A stretch of DNA of 64,000 bases, from assembly GCA_000828975.1 (NCBI GenBank), contig AP014683.1:573520-637519 (forward strand). The letters run 5' to 3'. The notes beneath the pieces were generated by a model. The model ran no database searches. It was not told the DNA's origin and saw only the letters and a program-made list of their open reading frames with translations. This DNA comes from Burkholderiales bacterium GJ-E10. GTDB lineage: Bacteria > Pseudomonadota > Gammaproteobacteria > Burkholderiales > Burkholderiaceae_F. A program made the translations under genes and the position numbers. Positions 8,768 to 17,942 of this stretch are shown piece by piece; positions within the stretch are counted from its first letter, which is position 1; each line of letters opens with the position of its first letter.

Positions 8768-11438
8768 GCCCCGGTTGCGGGCGCTCGGGCGGCGCTACAT
8801 GGCGGGCATCCTGCGGCTGGTCGAGGGTTCCGGCCGCCACGCGCGTTCCGTGGTCGTCGCCGCCGTGGCGCTGCTCGTGACGGCCTCGTACTACAGCGCG
8901 ACCCACTTCGACATCGATGCCGATACCAGCGGCATCCTGTCGCACGACCTGCCGTTCCAGCGCCACCAGCAGCATTTCGAGCACGAGTTTCCGCAGACGG
9001 CGAACACGCTGGTCGTGGTGATCGATGGCGACTCCTCGGGGCTGGCGGCGGCTGCGCTGGACCGCCTTGCGGCGTGGGCGCGCGCCCACCCCTCGGAATT
9101 CACCGGGGTCTATGCACCGGGGGGGGACGCGTTTTTCCAGCGCAACGGACTGCTGTTTCTCGATCCCCCCCAGCTGCAGCAGCTGGCGGACCGTATCGCC
9201 GCCGCGCAGCCGCTCATCGCCAGCCTGGCGCAGGACGCCAGCCTGCAAGGACTCTTCGGCCTGCTCGATACCGCGATCCGACAGCGGATCGACGGCGGGG
9301 AGGCCGTACCGGGGCTCGCGCCGCTGCTGGACCAGATGACCGACTCGATCCGCGCGAAGCAGGAAGGGCGCACGGCCCGGCTGCGCTGGGACGAACTGAT
9401 GGGCGGCAGCGGCGTCGCGTCGGCGCGACAGCGCTTCCTCATCCTCAATCCGGTGCGGGATCTCCATTCCCTGCAGCCTGCGGCCGGGCCGATCCGCGCG
9501 CTGCGCGCCGAAATCGCCAGGATGGGGTTGGACGCGGCGCACGGCGTTCATATCGGCCTGACCGGCGACGCACTGCTGGACAACGAACAGATCAAGACGG
9601 TCTCGGAGGGCGCCGGCATGGCCTTGGGGCTGACCCTGGGTCTGGAACTGCTGCTGCTCGCCGTCTCGCTGCGCTCGGTGCGGCTGGTGGTCGCGGTGCT
9701 GGCCAGTCTGATCGCCGGCATGATCCTGACGACCGCGGTGGCGCTCGCCGCGGTCGGCCCGTTCAATCTGCTTTCGGTGGCGTTCGCGGTGCTCTTCATC
9801 GGCCTGGGGGTCGATTTCGGCATCCAGTTCTGCCTCCGGTATCGCGAAGAGATCCACGACGGGGCGCCGCACCCCACCGCGCTGCGGATCGTGGCGACCG
9901 GGCTCGGCGGTGCGCTCAGTCTGGCGGCCGTGGCCGCGGCCATCAGCTTCTTCTCGTTCATCCCGACGCGGTATGCGGGGATGATGGATCTCGGGCTGAT
10001 CTCGGGCATCGGCATGTTCGTCGCGCTGCTGGTGACGCTCACGCTCCTGCCGGCATTGTTGACCCTGTGGCCGCTGCGTGCGGTCGATGCGGCGCAACCC
10101 GTGATTCACGTGACGACGCATGATCTGGCGGTCGATCGCCACCCGATCCATCGCTACGGCCGACGGATCATCGCCGGGGCGATCGTCCTCTTCCTGGCGG
10201 CGATTCCGCTGATCGCGCAGGTGCGCTTCGACTTCAATCCCCTCAACATGATCGATCCGAACGCCGAAGGGGTCCGGGTGTTCCACAAGCTGCTGCAGGA
10301 CCGGCAGACCTCGCCCTACCGGATCGAGGTCGTTGCGCCCGATCTGGCGGCGGCCGAGCGCCTCGCCGACCGCCTCGGACGCTTGCCGGAGGTCTCGCAG
10401 GCGCTGACGCTGGCAAGTTTCGTCCCCGCGCAGCAGGACCCGAAGTTGGCGATCCTGCAGAACCTCCAGATGCTGGTGCCGTCCTTTTCCCTGCAGGCCG
10501 CGGCGGTCCCTGCGGTTCCCGGCGCCGGCCTTGCGGTGGCCACCGCACGACTGCAGTCGGATCTGGCCCGATTGCCGGCTCGCGGCGGGACGCAGCGCGA
10601 CGGCGATGCGGCGCTGCGCCGGAGCGCAGCATCCCTGGGTGCGGCGTTGCGGGACTTCCGCGCGCGGTTCGGCGCCTCGGGCAAGGAGTGGGCCGCCTTG
10701 CAGCAGGACGTCATGGGAGGGCTTCCGGCCGAGTTGACCCGCCTCGCGCAGGCGCTGACGGCGACGCCGGTCGCCCTGCGGGACCTTCCTGAGGACCTGC
10801 GCAGGCGGTACGTCGCAGCGGACGGGCAGGCGCGGGTGGAGGTGTTCCCGAAGGACGACCTCAGCGGGATCCCGGCCATGGAGCGCTTCGTCGCCGCGGT
10901 GCGCAAGGTCGCCCCCCAGGCGGCGGGAACGCCCGTCCTGCTGGTGGAAGGGGGGAACGCCGTTGCCGGTGCCTTCCGCGAGGCCAGCGCCATCGCCCTG
11001 GTTGCCATCGTCTGCCTGCTGCTGATGGTGCTCCGCCGCTGGGTCGAGATGGCGTTGATCATGATTCCCCTGCTGATGGCGGCAGCCTATACCGTCGCCG
11101 TCATGAGCCTGCTCAAACTGCCCTTCAATCTCGGCAACATCATCGTCCTGCCCCTGCTGATCGGCCTCGGCGTGGCGTTCGCGATCTACGTGGTCGCCCG
11201 TTGGCGGCAGGGGGTGCCGATCGCCCACCTGCTGCAGACCAGCACCCCCGCGGCCGTGCTGTTCAGCGGCGTCACGACCCTCAGTTCGTTCGGCAGCATG
11301 GCCGTTTCCTCGGATCCGGGCATGGCCAGCCTCGGGAAGACGTTGAGCCTGGCCCTGGTCATGGTCCTGCTCTGCACCCTCGTCGTCTTGCCCGCGCTGT
11401 TGATGCTGGCAACGCCGTCGCCATCGGAAGAGGCATGA
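8742..11438 (+). CDS. hpnN: Hopanoid RND transporter HpnN
   Basis: An RND-superfamily membrane protein of 898 residues. HpnN is known to move hopanoids from the inner to the outer membrane. It begins with a membrane segment (about residues 33-50), has a large periplasmic loop, a sterol-sensing-like block of helices near residues 280-450, then a second periplasmic loop and helix block at the C-terminus: the two-fold RND plan. Motifs include FIGLGVDFGIQF and PLLIGLGVAFAIYVVARW. The GTG start at 8742 lies inside hpnK; an in-frame ATG at 8799 is the alternative. The ATGA overlap with hpnL couples the next gene. Confidence 0.93.
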   Translation: MNWILRRAEPRLRALGRRYMAGILRLVEGSGRHARSVVVAAVALLVTASYYSATHFDIDADTSGILSHDLPFQRHQQHFEHEFPQTANTLVVVIDGDSSGLAAAALDRLAAWARAHPSEFTGVYAPGGDAFFQRNGLLFLDPPQLQQLADRIAAAQPLIASLAQDASLQGLFGLLDTAIRQRIDGGEAVPGLAPLLDQMTDSIRAKQEGRTARLRWDELMGGSGVASARQRFLILNPVRDLHSLQPAAGPIRALRAEIARMGLDAAHGVHIGLTGDALLDNEQIKTVSEGAGMALGLTLGLELLLLAVSLRSVRLVVAVLASLIAGMILTTAVALAAVGPFNLLSVAFAVLFIGLGVDFGIQFCLRYREEIHDGAPHPTALRIVATGLGGALSLAAVAAAISFFSFIPTRYAGMMDLGLISGIGMFVALLVTLTLLPALLTLWPLRAVDAAQPVIHVTTHDLAVDRHPIHRYGRRIIAGAIVLFLAAIPLIAQVRFDFNPLNMIDPNAEGVRVFHKLLQDRQTSPYRIEVVAPDLAAAERLADRLGRLPEVSQALTLASFVPAQQDPKLAILQNLQMLVPSFSLQAAAVPAVPGAGLAVATARLQSDLARLPARGGTQRDGDAALRRSAASLGAALRDFRARFGASGKEWAALQQDVMGGLPAELTRLAQALTATPVALRDLPEDLRRRYVAADGQARVEVFPKDDLSGIPAMERFVAAVRKVAPQAAGTPVLLVEGGNAVAGAFREASAIALVAIVCLLLMVLRRWVEMALIMIPLLMAAAYTVAVMSLLKLPFNLGNIIVLPLLIGLGVAFAIYVVARWRQGVPIAHLLQTSTPAAVLFSGVTTLSSFGSMAVSSDPGMASLGKTLSLALVMVLLCTLVVLPALLMLATPSPSEEA

Positions 11439-12463
11439 AGCGCATCGCGCATTTCGGGATATTCGTCGCCGGGCTGCTCGGCGTGGCGGTGGCGACGGTA
11501 CTGGTGATCCGGGAAGGGGCGGGCGGCATTTTCGGCATGCTCGCAACGGCCGGATGGGCGCTGCTCTGGCTGGTGCCGTTCCACCTGCTGCCGATCGGGC
11601 TCGACGTTGTGGGCTGGCGCCGGCTGCTGCGCGACGAACCGCGGGCCGGCTTTCCGTTCCTGTTGTGGGTCGGCGGCGTCCGCGAGTCGATCAACGGCCT
11701 GCTGCCGGTCGCCCGAGTGGGCGGGGAAATGGTCGGTGTTCGCCTGGTCACGCGTCGCGGCGTTGCCGGCCCGGTCGCAGCGGCCAGCGTCGTGGTGGAG
11801 GTTTCCATGACGCTGGTGAGCCAGTTTCTCTTCACGTTGATCGGGATCTTCATCCTGGCGCGCACAGTGCGTGATCACGCGCTCCTCGCCGATGCGCTGG
11901 TGGGTGTCTCGGTCATGCTTCCGGTCATCGTGGCCTTCATCATGCTGCAGCGCCATTGGGGACTGTTCCAGCTCCTGGAGCGCCTGATCAAGGCGATTCT
12001 GGGGCGCCATTACCCATGGACCGGGGGCATGGCGCACCTGGACGACGCCGTGCGCCATCTGTATCGACAGCGGACGGTTTTGCTGACGAATCTGTTCTGG
12101 CAACTATCGGGCATGCTCGTCGGCGCCGTGGAAGTCTGGGTCACGTTTCGGATTCTTCGGCACCCTGTTTCCTTGGCGCTGGCCGTGATGTTGGAGAGCC
12201 TGGGTCTGGCGCTGCGCAACGCGACGTTCATCGTGCCGGGCGGTCTCGGCGTGCAGGAAGGCGGGTTCCTGTTGATGGGGGCGGGCGCCGGGATATCGCC
12301 CGAGGTGGCGTTGGCGTATTCCCTGGCACGCCGCTTCCGGGAACTGGCCTTCGGCATCCCGTTCCTGCTGTCGTGGCAGGCGGTGGAAGGGCATAATCTG
12401 CGGCGCCGCTGGCGAAAAAATGGCGGTGCCGAGAACGTCCCCCGACAACATGACACGGTCTGA
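11435..12463 (+). CDS. hpnL: Hopanoid-associated membrane protein HpnL
   Basis: A polytopic inner-membrane protein of 342 residues in the lysylphosphatidylglycerol-synthase membrane-domain/UPF0104 superfamily. It has about eight hydrophobic segments, with signatures GGVRESINGLLPVARVGGEMVG and PGGLGVQEGGFLLMGAGAGIS seen in HpnL. Its reaction is not established; it always travels with hopanoid genes. The ATG overlaps the hpnN stop. A 51-base gap with GGAAT upstream of the next ATG separates it from hpnM. Confidence 0.88.
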   Translation: MKRIAHFGIFVAGLLGVAVATVLVIREGAGGIFGMLATAGWALLWLVPFHLLPIGLDVVGWRRLLRDEPRAGFPFLLWVGGVRESINGLLPVARVGGEMVGVRLVTRRGVAGPVAAASVVVEVSMTLVSQFLFTLIGIFILARTVRDHALLADALVGVSVMLPVIVAFIMLQRHWGLFQLLERLIKAILGRHYPWTGGMAHLDDAVRHLYRQRTVLLTNLFWQLSGMLVGAVEVWVTFRILRHPVSLALAVMLESLGLALRNATFIVPGGLGVQEGGFLLMGAGAGISPEVALAYSLARRFRELAFGIPFLLSWQAVEGHNLRRRWRKNGGAENVPRQHDTV

Positions 12464-12514
12464 ATCAGGTCCTTGCGGGGGATCCGGCGGACCGGTTCCA
12501 GGAATCCAATCGCG

Positions 12515-13156
12515 ATGAAAAAACACTCCCTGTTGTTCCTGTTGGGATGCTTGTGCGCATCTCCGTTGCCGGCGCTTGCCGGAGCGGCATCCGCCGAGGC
12601 CGTGACGAAGGCGGCGGCCGATGCCCCGCGGGTTCTCATCGGGCAACTCGACGATGCCTTGCTGGCGACCATGAAACAGGCCAAGTCGCTGGGCTATGCC
12701 GGGCGCTACCGCAACCTGGCGCCGACGATCGGCCGCACCTACGACTTTTCCGCGGTCGCAGGGCTGGTGCTGGGCCCGCATTGGACCCGATTCACTCCGG
12801 CGCAGCAGCAGGAATTCATCGCGGCACTGACCGACTACACCGTTGCGACCTACGTCGCGCGGTTCGACGGCTATGCGGGCGAGCGGTTCTCCATCAAGTC
12901 CGTCCAATCGCTGCGGTCGGACCGGGCGGTGGTCTACACCGTGCTGACCGAATCCGACGGCACCGTCCATCGCCTCGATTACCTGATGCAGTCGACCGGC
13001 GGGCAATGGCGCATCGTCAACGTCGTCGCCGATGGCGTGAGCGACTTGGCGTTGAAGCACGCGGAGTTCACCCATCTTCTCGATGCCCAGGGATTCCCGG
13101 GACTGATCGCCGGCTTGAAGCGCTATACCGCGCGCCTGGCGCGCGAGGCGCACTGA
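12515..13156 (+). CDS. hpnM: Hopanoid-associated MlaC/Ttg2D-like periplasmic protein HpnM
   Basis: A secreted protein of 213 residues with a clear signal peptide (MKKH, hydrophobic core, ALA cut near residue 22). It belongs to the MlaC/Ttg2D family of periplasmic lipid carriers; the segment YDFSAVAGLVLGPHWTRFTPAQQQEF is typical, as is the closing stretch with WRIVNVVADGVS. It probably ferries a lipid, possibly a hopanoid, between the membranes; this role is inferred from the family. MlaA follows directly, giving two components of a Mla-like route beside HpnN. The ATG is preceded by GGAAT. Confidence 0.9.
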   Translation: MKKHSLLFLLGCLCASPLPALAGAASAEAVTKAAADAPRVLIGQLDDALLATMKQAKSLGYAGRYRNLAPTIGRTYDFSAVAGLVLGPHWTRFTPAQQQEFIAALTDYTVATYVARFDGYAGERFSIKSVQSLRSDRAVVYTVLTESDGTVHRLDYLMQSTGGQWRIVNVVADGVSDLALKHAEFTHLLDAQGFPGLIAGLKRYTARLAREAH

Positions 13157-13158
13157 GG

Positions 13159-14025
13159 GTGGCGCGGCGCGGAACCCGGGCCGTTGCGCTGACGGTCCTG
13201 GCGGTTGCCCTGCAGGGCTGCGCGACCACGTCGGCATCGCGGACGGCGGATGTGCAGTCTGCCGGGGCGGACATCTCCGATCCGTGGGAGCCGATGAACC
13301 GGAAGATGTTCGACCTCAACATGGGGCTCTACAACCATGTGTTCGAGCCGCTGGGGCGCGGCTATGAACGGGTCACGCCTCGACCCGTGCGCACCGGGAT
13401 CGCCCATTTTTTCGCCAATGCCGAAATGCCCTACGTCGCACTCAACGACTTTCTGCAGTTGCGCGTGCATCAAGGGCTGTCCGATCTGGGCCGCTTCGTC
13501 TGCAACACGATTTTCGGCATCGCCGGCCTGTTCGACGTCGCGGGCCGCTTCGATCTGCCCCCGCACGAGAACGGCCTCGGCGTGACCCTGGGCGTTTGGG
13601 GCCTGCCGCAGGGCCCCTACCTGGTTCTGCCGTTCTTCGGTCCGTCCTCCCTGCGCAGCGTGTCGGGCGTTCCGGCGGAAATTTTCCTCAGCCCGTTCTA
13701 TTACGTCCAAAGCGTGTCGGCGCAGTGGAGCATTGCGACCGTGGGCACGATCAACGAGGGATATACCAGCCGCGGTGCGGTCCAGATGGTGCAGGACGCG
13801 CTCTCGCCCTACGACTTCGCCCGCAGCGCGTGGCTGCAGCATCAGGCGTATCTGGTCCGCGGTTCCGACGTGAGCGCAACCGCGGCCGAGTTTCCGGACG
13901 CGGCTCCGCCCGCACCGCAGAGTGGGCTGCCTGCGGCCGGGACCTCGGCGACCGCGCCGGCCGCGACTACAATCGGAACCGATCCGAAGCCCGGGTCGCC
14001 GACCACCCATACAGAAAAACGATAG
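13159..14025 (+). CDS. mlaA: MlaA/VacJ family lipoprotein
   Basis: An outer-membrane lipoprotein of 288 residues. A signal sequence ends in a lipobox, ALQGC (Cys at about residue 19). The MlaA core has DPWEPMNRKMFDLN, the helices that embed it in the outer membrane, and GVWGLPQGPYLVLPFFGPSSLR. In other bacteria MlaA removes phospholipid from the outer leaflet and hands it to MlaC. The C-terminal 50 residues are Ala/Pro/Thr-rich and look disordered. The GTG start at 13159 follows the hpnM stop by two bases. Its location beside hpnM suggests it works with the hopanoid machinery, but that link is inferred. Confidence 0.92.
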   Translation: MARRGTRAVALTVLAVALQGCATTSASRTADVQSAGADISDPWEPMNRKMFDLNMGLYNHVFEPLGRGYERVTPRPVRTGIAHFFANAEMPYVALNDFLQLRVHQGLSDLGRFVCNTIFGIAGLFDVAGRFDLPPHENGLGVTLGVWGLPQGPYLVLPFFGPSSLRSVSGVPAEIFLSPFYYVQSVSAQWSIATVGTINEGYTSRGAVQMVQDALSPYDFARSAWLQHQAYLVRGSDVSATAAEFPDAAPPAPQSGLPAAGTSATAPAATTIGTDPKPGSPTTHTEKR

Positions 14026-14035
14026 GAGACAGATC

Positions 14036-14530
14036 ATGAAATGCGCGATGACAGGGTTGCGGTTTCGGGAGTTGCTCGCCGGCTCGATTTTCGGTCTGTT
14101 CATGCTCGGGGCGCACGCGGCGCCGACCGTTTCCGAGACCATGGACCGGACGCACGGCGGCCACTTCGCGGACAACGATGTGTTTTTCCAGGTCGAGAAC
14201 CGCGCGTTGCTCGACACGCTGCGCTCCATGGATCTGGCCGTGCGCTGTGATCTCATCAAGCCGGTCGACATGACCTTGCAGGTCCAGACCAGCATCCGTA
14301 CCCTGTTGCGGACCGCGCAGCAGGCCTACGGCGACAAGAAGGGCAACATCAGCCCGTGGGGCGGGGTCCAGTTCTATCGCGCGGTGGCCAAGATGGAAGA
14401 CCTGGACGAGCAGCTCATGATGGCCCATGGCGCGGAGACCAGCAATCCGTCGTCGGCCGATTGCGCGGCGGGACATTTCCCGCGGGACCTGCGCGCGATC
14501 TTCGATCGCGAGGAGCGGACGGGCTACTGA
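14036..14530 (+). CDS. Small secreted protein of unknown function after mlaA
   Basis: A 164-residue protein that I do not recognise. An ATG at 14036 is preceded by a good ribosome site (AGGAGA, 7 bases upstream). The N-terminus has a hydrophobic signal-like stretch (LLAGSIFGLFMLGAHAA) ending near residue 29. The mature part is helical, has two cysteines (in AVRCDLIKP and SADCAAGHF), and no other known motif. It is 10 bases behind mlaA and probably the last gene of the operon, so a periplasmic role in lipid handling is possible but unproven. The next gene converges on it four bases away. Confidence 0.75.
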   Translation: MKCAMTGLRFRELLAGSIFGLFMLGAHAAPTVSETMDRTHGGHFADNDVFFQVENRALLDTLRSMDLAVRCDLIKPVDMTLQVQTSIRTLLRTAQQAYGDKKGNISPWGGVQFYRAVAKMEDLDEQLMMAHGAETSNPSSADCAAGHFPRDLRAIFDREERTGY

Positions 14531-14534
14531 CCGT

Positions 14535-15788
14535 TCACGGAGTTCCCCCGCTTGCCGGAGCGGGCGGGGGTGCGGCCAAGGGTGGCGGAATCGGGTACTT
14601 CCTCCAGTATCGGAAGCCGATGAAGGCCGCCGCGATCCCTGATGCCGCGGCGACGCCCAGCGCCCAGCGCGGGCCGAAGGTGTCGGCGATCCAGCCGACG
14701 ATGGGTGCGCCCAGCGGCGTGCAGCCCATGATCACCGCCAGCAGGATCGCCATCACGCGCCCCCGCATCGCCGGGTCCGTGGACGTCTGGATGAGGCTGT
14801 TGGTCGAGGTCATGTAGAGCTGCACGGCCGTTCCGGTTGCAACGAGGGCGCAGCCGAACCACAGCATGTTCGGCGCCAGCGCGGCGCAGGCGGCAGTGAT
14901 GCCGAACGCCGCCGCGCCGGCCAGCAGGATGCCCATCCGGGGGTGCTCCTGGCGCGCCGAGAACAGGCCGCCCGCGACGGCGCCGATGCCCATGAGCGAA
15001 GCCAGGGAACCGAACTGCGCGGCGCCGACGTGGAACGCTTCCACGGCCATGGTCGGAATGAAGATCGCGAAGTTCAGCCCGAACGTGCTGACCAGGAACA
15101 TCATGACGAGCGCGGTGATCAGGTCCGGGCGGGCGAGCACATAGCGGAATCCCTCCCGCGCGTGGCCGCGGCTCTCCGCAGGCCGGCTGCGCGGATGCAG
15201 TTCGGCGGTGCGCAGCGATGCCAGGGCGAGCAGCACGGCGCCGAACGACGCCCCGTTGAACAGGAACGCCCAGCCGGTGCCGACCTTGGCGATCAGGATG
15301 CCGGCAGCGGCCGGGCCGACCAGGCGTGCCGCGTGGAACGACGTCGAATTGAGTGCGACCGCATTGGCGATGTCGGTGCTGGTGACCAGGTCGTTGACGA
15401 AGGTCTGGCGCGCCGGGGCATCGAACGCGGTGACGCAGCCCAGCAGGAACGCCAGCACGTAGACGTGCCACAGCGCGACGGATCCGGAGAGCACAAGCGC
15501 CCCCAGCACGAACGCCAGCACGCTCATGGCGCTCTGGGTGATCAGGAGGAGGGTGCGGCGGTCCACCCGGTCGACCGTCGGGCCGGCGATCGGCATCAAC
15601 AGCAGCTGGGGGCCAAATTGCAGCGACATGACGATCCCCACCGAAGTGGCATCGTTGTGCGTCAGCTGCGTGAGCACCATCCAGTCCTGGGCGGTGCGCT
15701 GCATCCAGGTGCCGATGTTGGAGACGAGCGCCCCCGCGGCCCAAAGCCGGTAATTGTGGTGGCGCAGGGATCGGAACGTGGCGCCCAA
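14535..15788 (-). CDS. MFS transporter (EntS/MFS_3-like)
   Basis: A major facilitator superfamily protein of 417 residues with about 12 membrane segments. The N-terminus FRSLRHHNYRLWAAGALVSNIGTWMQRTAQDWMVL is the hallmark of the MFS_3/enterobactin-exporter-like group, and the loop between helices 2 and 3 has GPTVDRVDRRTLL. The substrate cannot be read from sequence. The only in-frame start before this signature is a TTG at 15788, because a stop lies six codons upstream. It is the last gene of a minus-strand trio with dedA and the Deg protease. Confidence 0.9.
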   Translation of the reverse strand: MGATFRSLRHHNYRLWAAGALVSNIGTWMQRTAQDWMVLTQLTHNDATSVGIVMSLQFGPQLLLMPIAGPTVDRVDRRTLLLITQSAMSVLAFVLGALVLSGSVALWHVYVLAFLLGCVTAFDAPARQTFVNDLVTSTDIANAVALNSTSFHAARLVGPAAAGILIAKVGTGWAFLFNGASFGAVLLALASLRTAELHPRSRPAESRGHAREGFRYVLARPDLITALVMMFLVSTFGLNFAIFIPTMAVEAFHVGAAQFGSLASLMGIGAVAGGLFSARQEHPRMGILLAGAAAFGITAACAALAPNMLWFGCALVATGTAVQLYMTSTNSLIQTSTDPAMRGRVMAILLAVIMGCTPLGAPIVGWIADTFGPRWALGVAAASGIAAAFIGFRYWRKYPIPPPLAAPPPAPASGGTP

Positions 15789-15803
15789 TGGTCTGTTTCC
15801 GGC

Positions 15804-16412
15804 CTACTTCCGGACGGCACGATCGGGCCGCCATAGCCAGACGCCGAGCGCGACGACGGCGCCGACCACGAGCAGGACCATGATCGGGTTGATCCGGGCC
15901 CAGATCGCATGCAGCCGGGCGGCATGGGCGGTCAATTGATACGGCCCGACGGCCCAGACGCCCACCCACAGGCAGGCGCCGCCGAGATCGAAGGGGAAGA
16001 ACCGCCGCCAGGGCATCGCGCCGGTTCCGGCGAGCAGGCTGCCGAGTTGCCGCGCCCCGTCGAAGAAGCGGGCAAAGACCACCAGCCAGGCACCGAAACG
16101 CCGGTAAAAGCGGGACAGTTTGCTGAGATGGGCCCGATTGACGCCCGCCCGCAGGATGAGCCGGCGCCCGCCGTAGTTGCCGATGGCGAATCCGCAGTTG
16201 TTGCCGGCGACCGTCGCGCACAGCGCCGAGAGGACCACCAGCGGCAGGCTCATCACCCCGCGGCCTGCCAGGATCGACGCGCCGATCAGCAGCGTCTGGC
16301 CGGGAGCGGGAATGCCAACGCCCTCGACGAGGATCGCGGCAACGATGGCGGCGTAGCCGTAATGCTGCAGATAGGGCAGCGCCCGGGCCAGCAGGTCGTG
16401 CAGCGCCGCCAT
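15804..16412 (-). CDS. DedA family membrane protein
   Basis: A DedA/SNARE-associated (VTT domain) protein of 202 residues with four to five membrane segments. Motifs include EGVGIPAPGQTLLIGASILAG, GNNCGFAIGNYGG, FARFFDGARQLGSLLAGTG and the C-terminal WVGVWAVGPYQ. DedA proteins are membrane lipid scramblases/transporters that maintain the undecaprenyl-phosphate or phospholipid balance. It lies 15 bases upstream of the MFS gene and 10 bases downstream of the protease gene, so the three are likely one transcript. Confidence 0.92.
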   Translation of the reverse strand: MAALHDLLARALPYLQHYGYAAIVAAILVEGVGIPAPGQTLLIGASILAGRGVMSLPLVVLSALCATVAGNNCGFAIGNYGGRRLILRAGVNRAHLSKLSRFYRRFGAWLVVFARFFDGARQLGSLLAGTGAMPWRRFFPFDLGGACLWVGVWAVGPYQLTAHAARLHAIWARINPIMVLLVVGAVVALGVWLWRPDRAVRK

Positions 16413-16422
16413 CGCCGCCGGT

Positions 16423-17925
16423 TCAATCGTCGATCGACACGAAGAAGCTCATGCCGTCGCGTTTCACCAGCAGGGTGAGCGACCCGCTGCCGCTGCCGAT
16501 CGCCCGGTCGAGCGAGGCGACGTCGGTCACGGCTTCGTGGTTCGCCTGGACGATGAGGTCGCCGGGCTGGAGATTCGCCATCGACGCCACGCTTCCCGCC
16601 TGGACGCCGGTGATCAGCACGCCGTGTTCGCCGTCCAGGTGATTCCGGCTGGCCAGTTCCGGCGTCAGGGTCTGCACCTGCAGACCGAGTTTCGCGAGTT
16701 TCGCCGCCTGGGCAGGCTGGGTTGTCGCCGCGGCCGTCGATCCGGCTCCCATGCGACCCACGGTCACGCGCAGCGTCCGGGTCTCCCCGTTGCGGATCAC
16801 CTTCACGGGGACGGTGTGACCGGGGGGCGTGGTTGCAACGAGGTTCCGCAGGGTGCTGGAGTCGGCGACGTCCTTGCCGTCGAATTGCGTGATCACGTCA
16901 CCACTGCGGATTCCCGCGCGCGCTGCAGGGGAGTTCGGGTTGACCTGCGCAACCAGGGCGCCCGCCGTTCCCGGAACATGGAAGCTTCGGGCCAGATTCG
17001 CATCGAGATCCTGGACGACGACGCCGAGCACGCCTCGTGCGATGTGCCCGCCCTTGATGAGCGTGGGGAGCTCCGCCTTGATCATGTTGGACGGAATCGA
17101 AAAGCCGATGCCGGCCGACTGTTCCGCACCGTTTCCGCCGGTGGCGATCGCGCTGTTCATGCCGATGACTTCGCCATGCATGTTCACGAGCGGTCCGCCG
17201 GAGTTGCCGGGGTTGATCGGCGCATCCGTCTGCAGGAAATCCTCATAGGTGGAGATCCCGACATCCGAGCGCCCGGTCGCGCTGATGATGCCATGGGTCA
17301 CGGTCTGGGTCAGTCCGAACGGTGCACCGACGGCGATCACGAGCTGGCCCACCCGCATCGCATCCGAGTCGCCGAGCTGCACGGTCGGCAGGTCATGGGG
17401 AACGGCGCCTTCGAGCTGGATGATGGCGATGTCGGCCTTGGGGTCGGTGCCGACGATCTTCGCGGGGAAGCTGCGCTTGTCGGCGAGCCGCACCTTGATC
17501 CGGTCGACGTTTGCGACGACGTGATAGTTTGTGAGGATGTGGCCGGCCTGGTCGAGGATCATGCCCGACCCCAGGCCGCGCTGGGGAACGCGCCGGGCAA
17601 GTTGCGGGGAACCTTGTTGCCCGAAGAACTGTCCGAAGAAGTCGTTGCCGAACGGAAACGGAAAGGCCGGAACCGTCACCATTTTTTCCGAATAGACGCT
17701 TACGACCGCCGGACGGATGTGCGCCGCAACGGCCTCATAGGCCTTTTCCAGCTGTAACGCCGGGGCGATGACCGCCGGATCGAGGGGCGCGGCGGAACTT
17801 GCCGTCACCGTGGCGGGAACGACCGGCTTGTGGGAACCCACGGTTGCAAAGAGGGCAGCCGCGACGAACAACGCAATTCCGCTGATAATGCCGGCGGCAC
17901 GAAGCTTTTCAGTGTTTTTCATCAT
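16423..17925 (-). CDS. Deg/HtrA family periplasmic serine endoprotease
   Basis: A DegP/DegQ/MucD-type protease of 500 residues. A single membrane segment or signal sequence lies at residues 12-28. The trypsin-like domain has the catalytic triad His135 (TNYHVV), Asp165 (DIAII) and Ser242 (GNSGGP). Two PDZ domains follow, around residues 300-390 and 410-495. It would degrade or chaperone misfolded envelope proteins. ATG codons occur at 17925 and 17922. The start is only 17 bp from the start of the divergent M16 peptidase, so its promoter must lie within that gene's 5' end or be very compact. Confidence 0.94.
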   Translation of the reverse strand: MMKNTEKLRAAGIISGIALFVAAALFATVGSHKPVVPATVTASSAAPLDPAVIAPALQLEKAYEAVAAHIRPAVVSVYSEKMVTVPAFPFPFGNDFFGQFFGQQGSPQLARRVPQRGLGSGMILDQAGHILTNYHVVANVDRIKVRLADKRSFPAKIVGTDPKADIAIIQLEGAVPHDLPTVQLGDSDAMRVGQLVIAVGAPFGLTQTVTHGIISATGRSDVGISTYEDFLQTDAPINPGNSGGPLVNMHGEVIGMNSAIATGGNGAEQSAGIGFSIPSNMIKAELPTLIKGGHIARGVLGVVVQDLDANLARSFHVPGTAGALVAQVNPNSPAARAGIRSGDVITQFDGKDVADSSTLRNLVATTPPGHTVPVKVIRNGETRTLRVTVGRMGAGSTAAATTQPAQAAKLAKLGLQVQTLTPELASRNHLDGEHGVLITGVQAGSVASMANLQPGDLIVQANHEAVTDVASLDRAIGSGSGSLTLLVKRDGMSFFVSIDD

Positions 17926-17942
17926 GGATGTCGAGGAAAAAT

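Noticed and set aside
8313..11546. Very long open frame on the minus strand opposite hpnK/hpnN
   Set aside because: It mirrors the codon structure of hpnN in a GC-rich genome; the translation is Arg/Gln/His-rich and has no domain, while the plus strand encodes a full RND protein.
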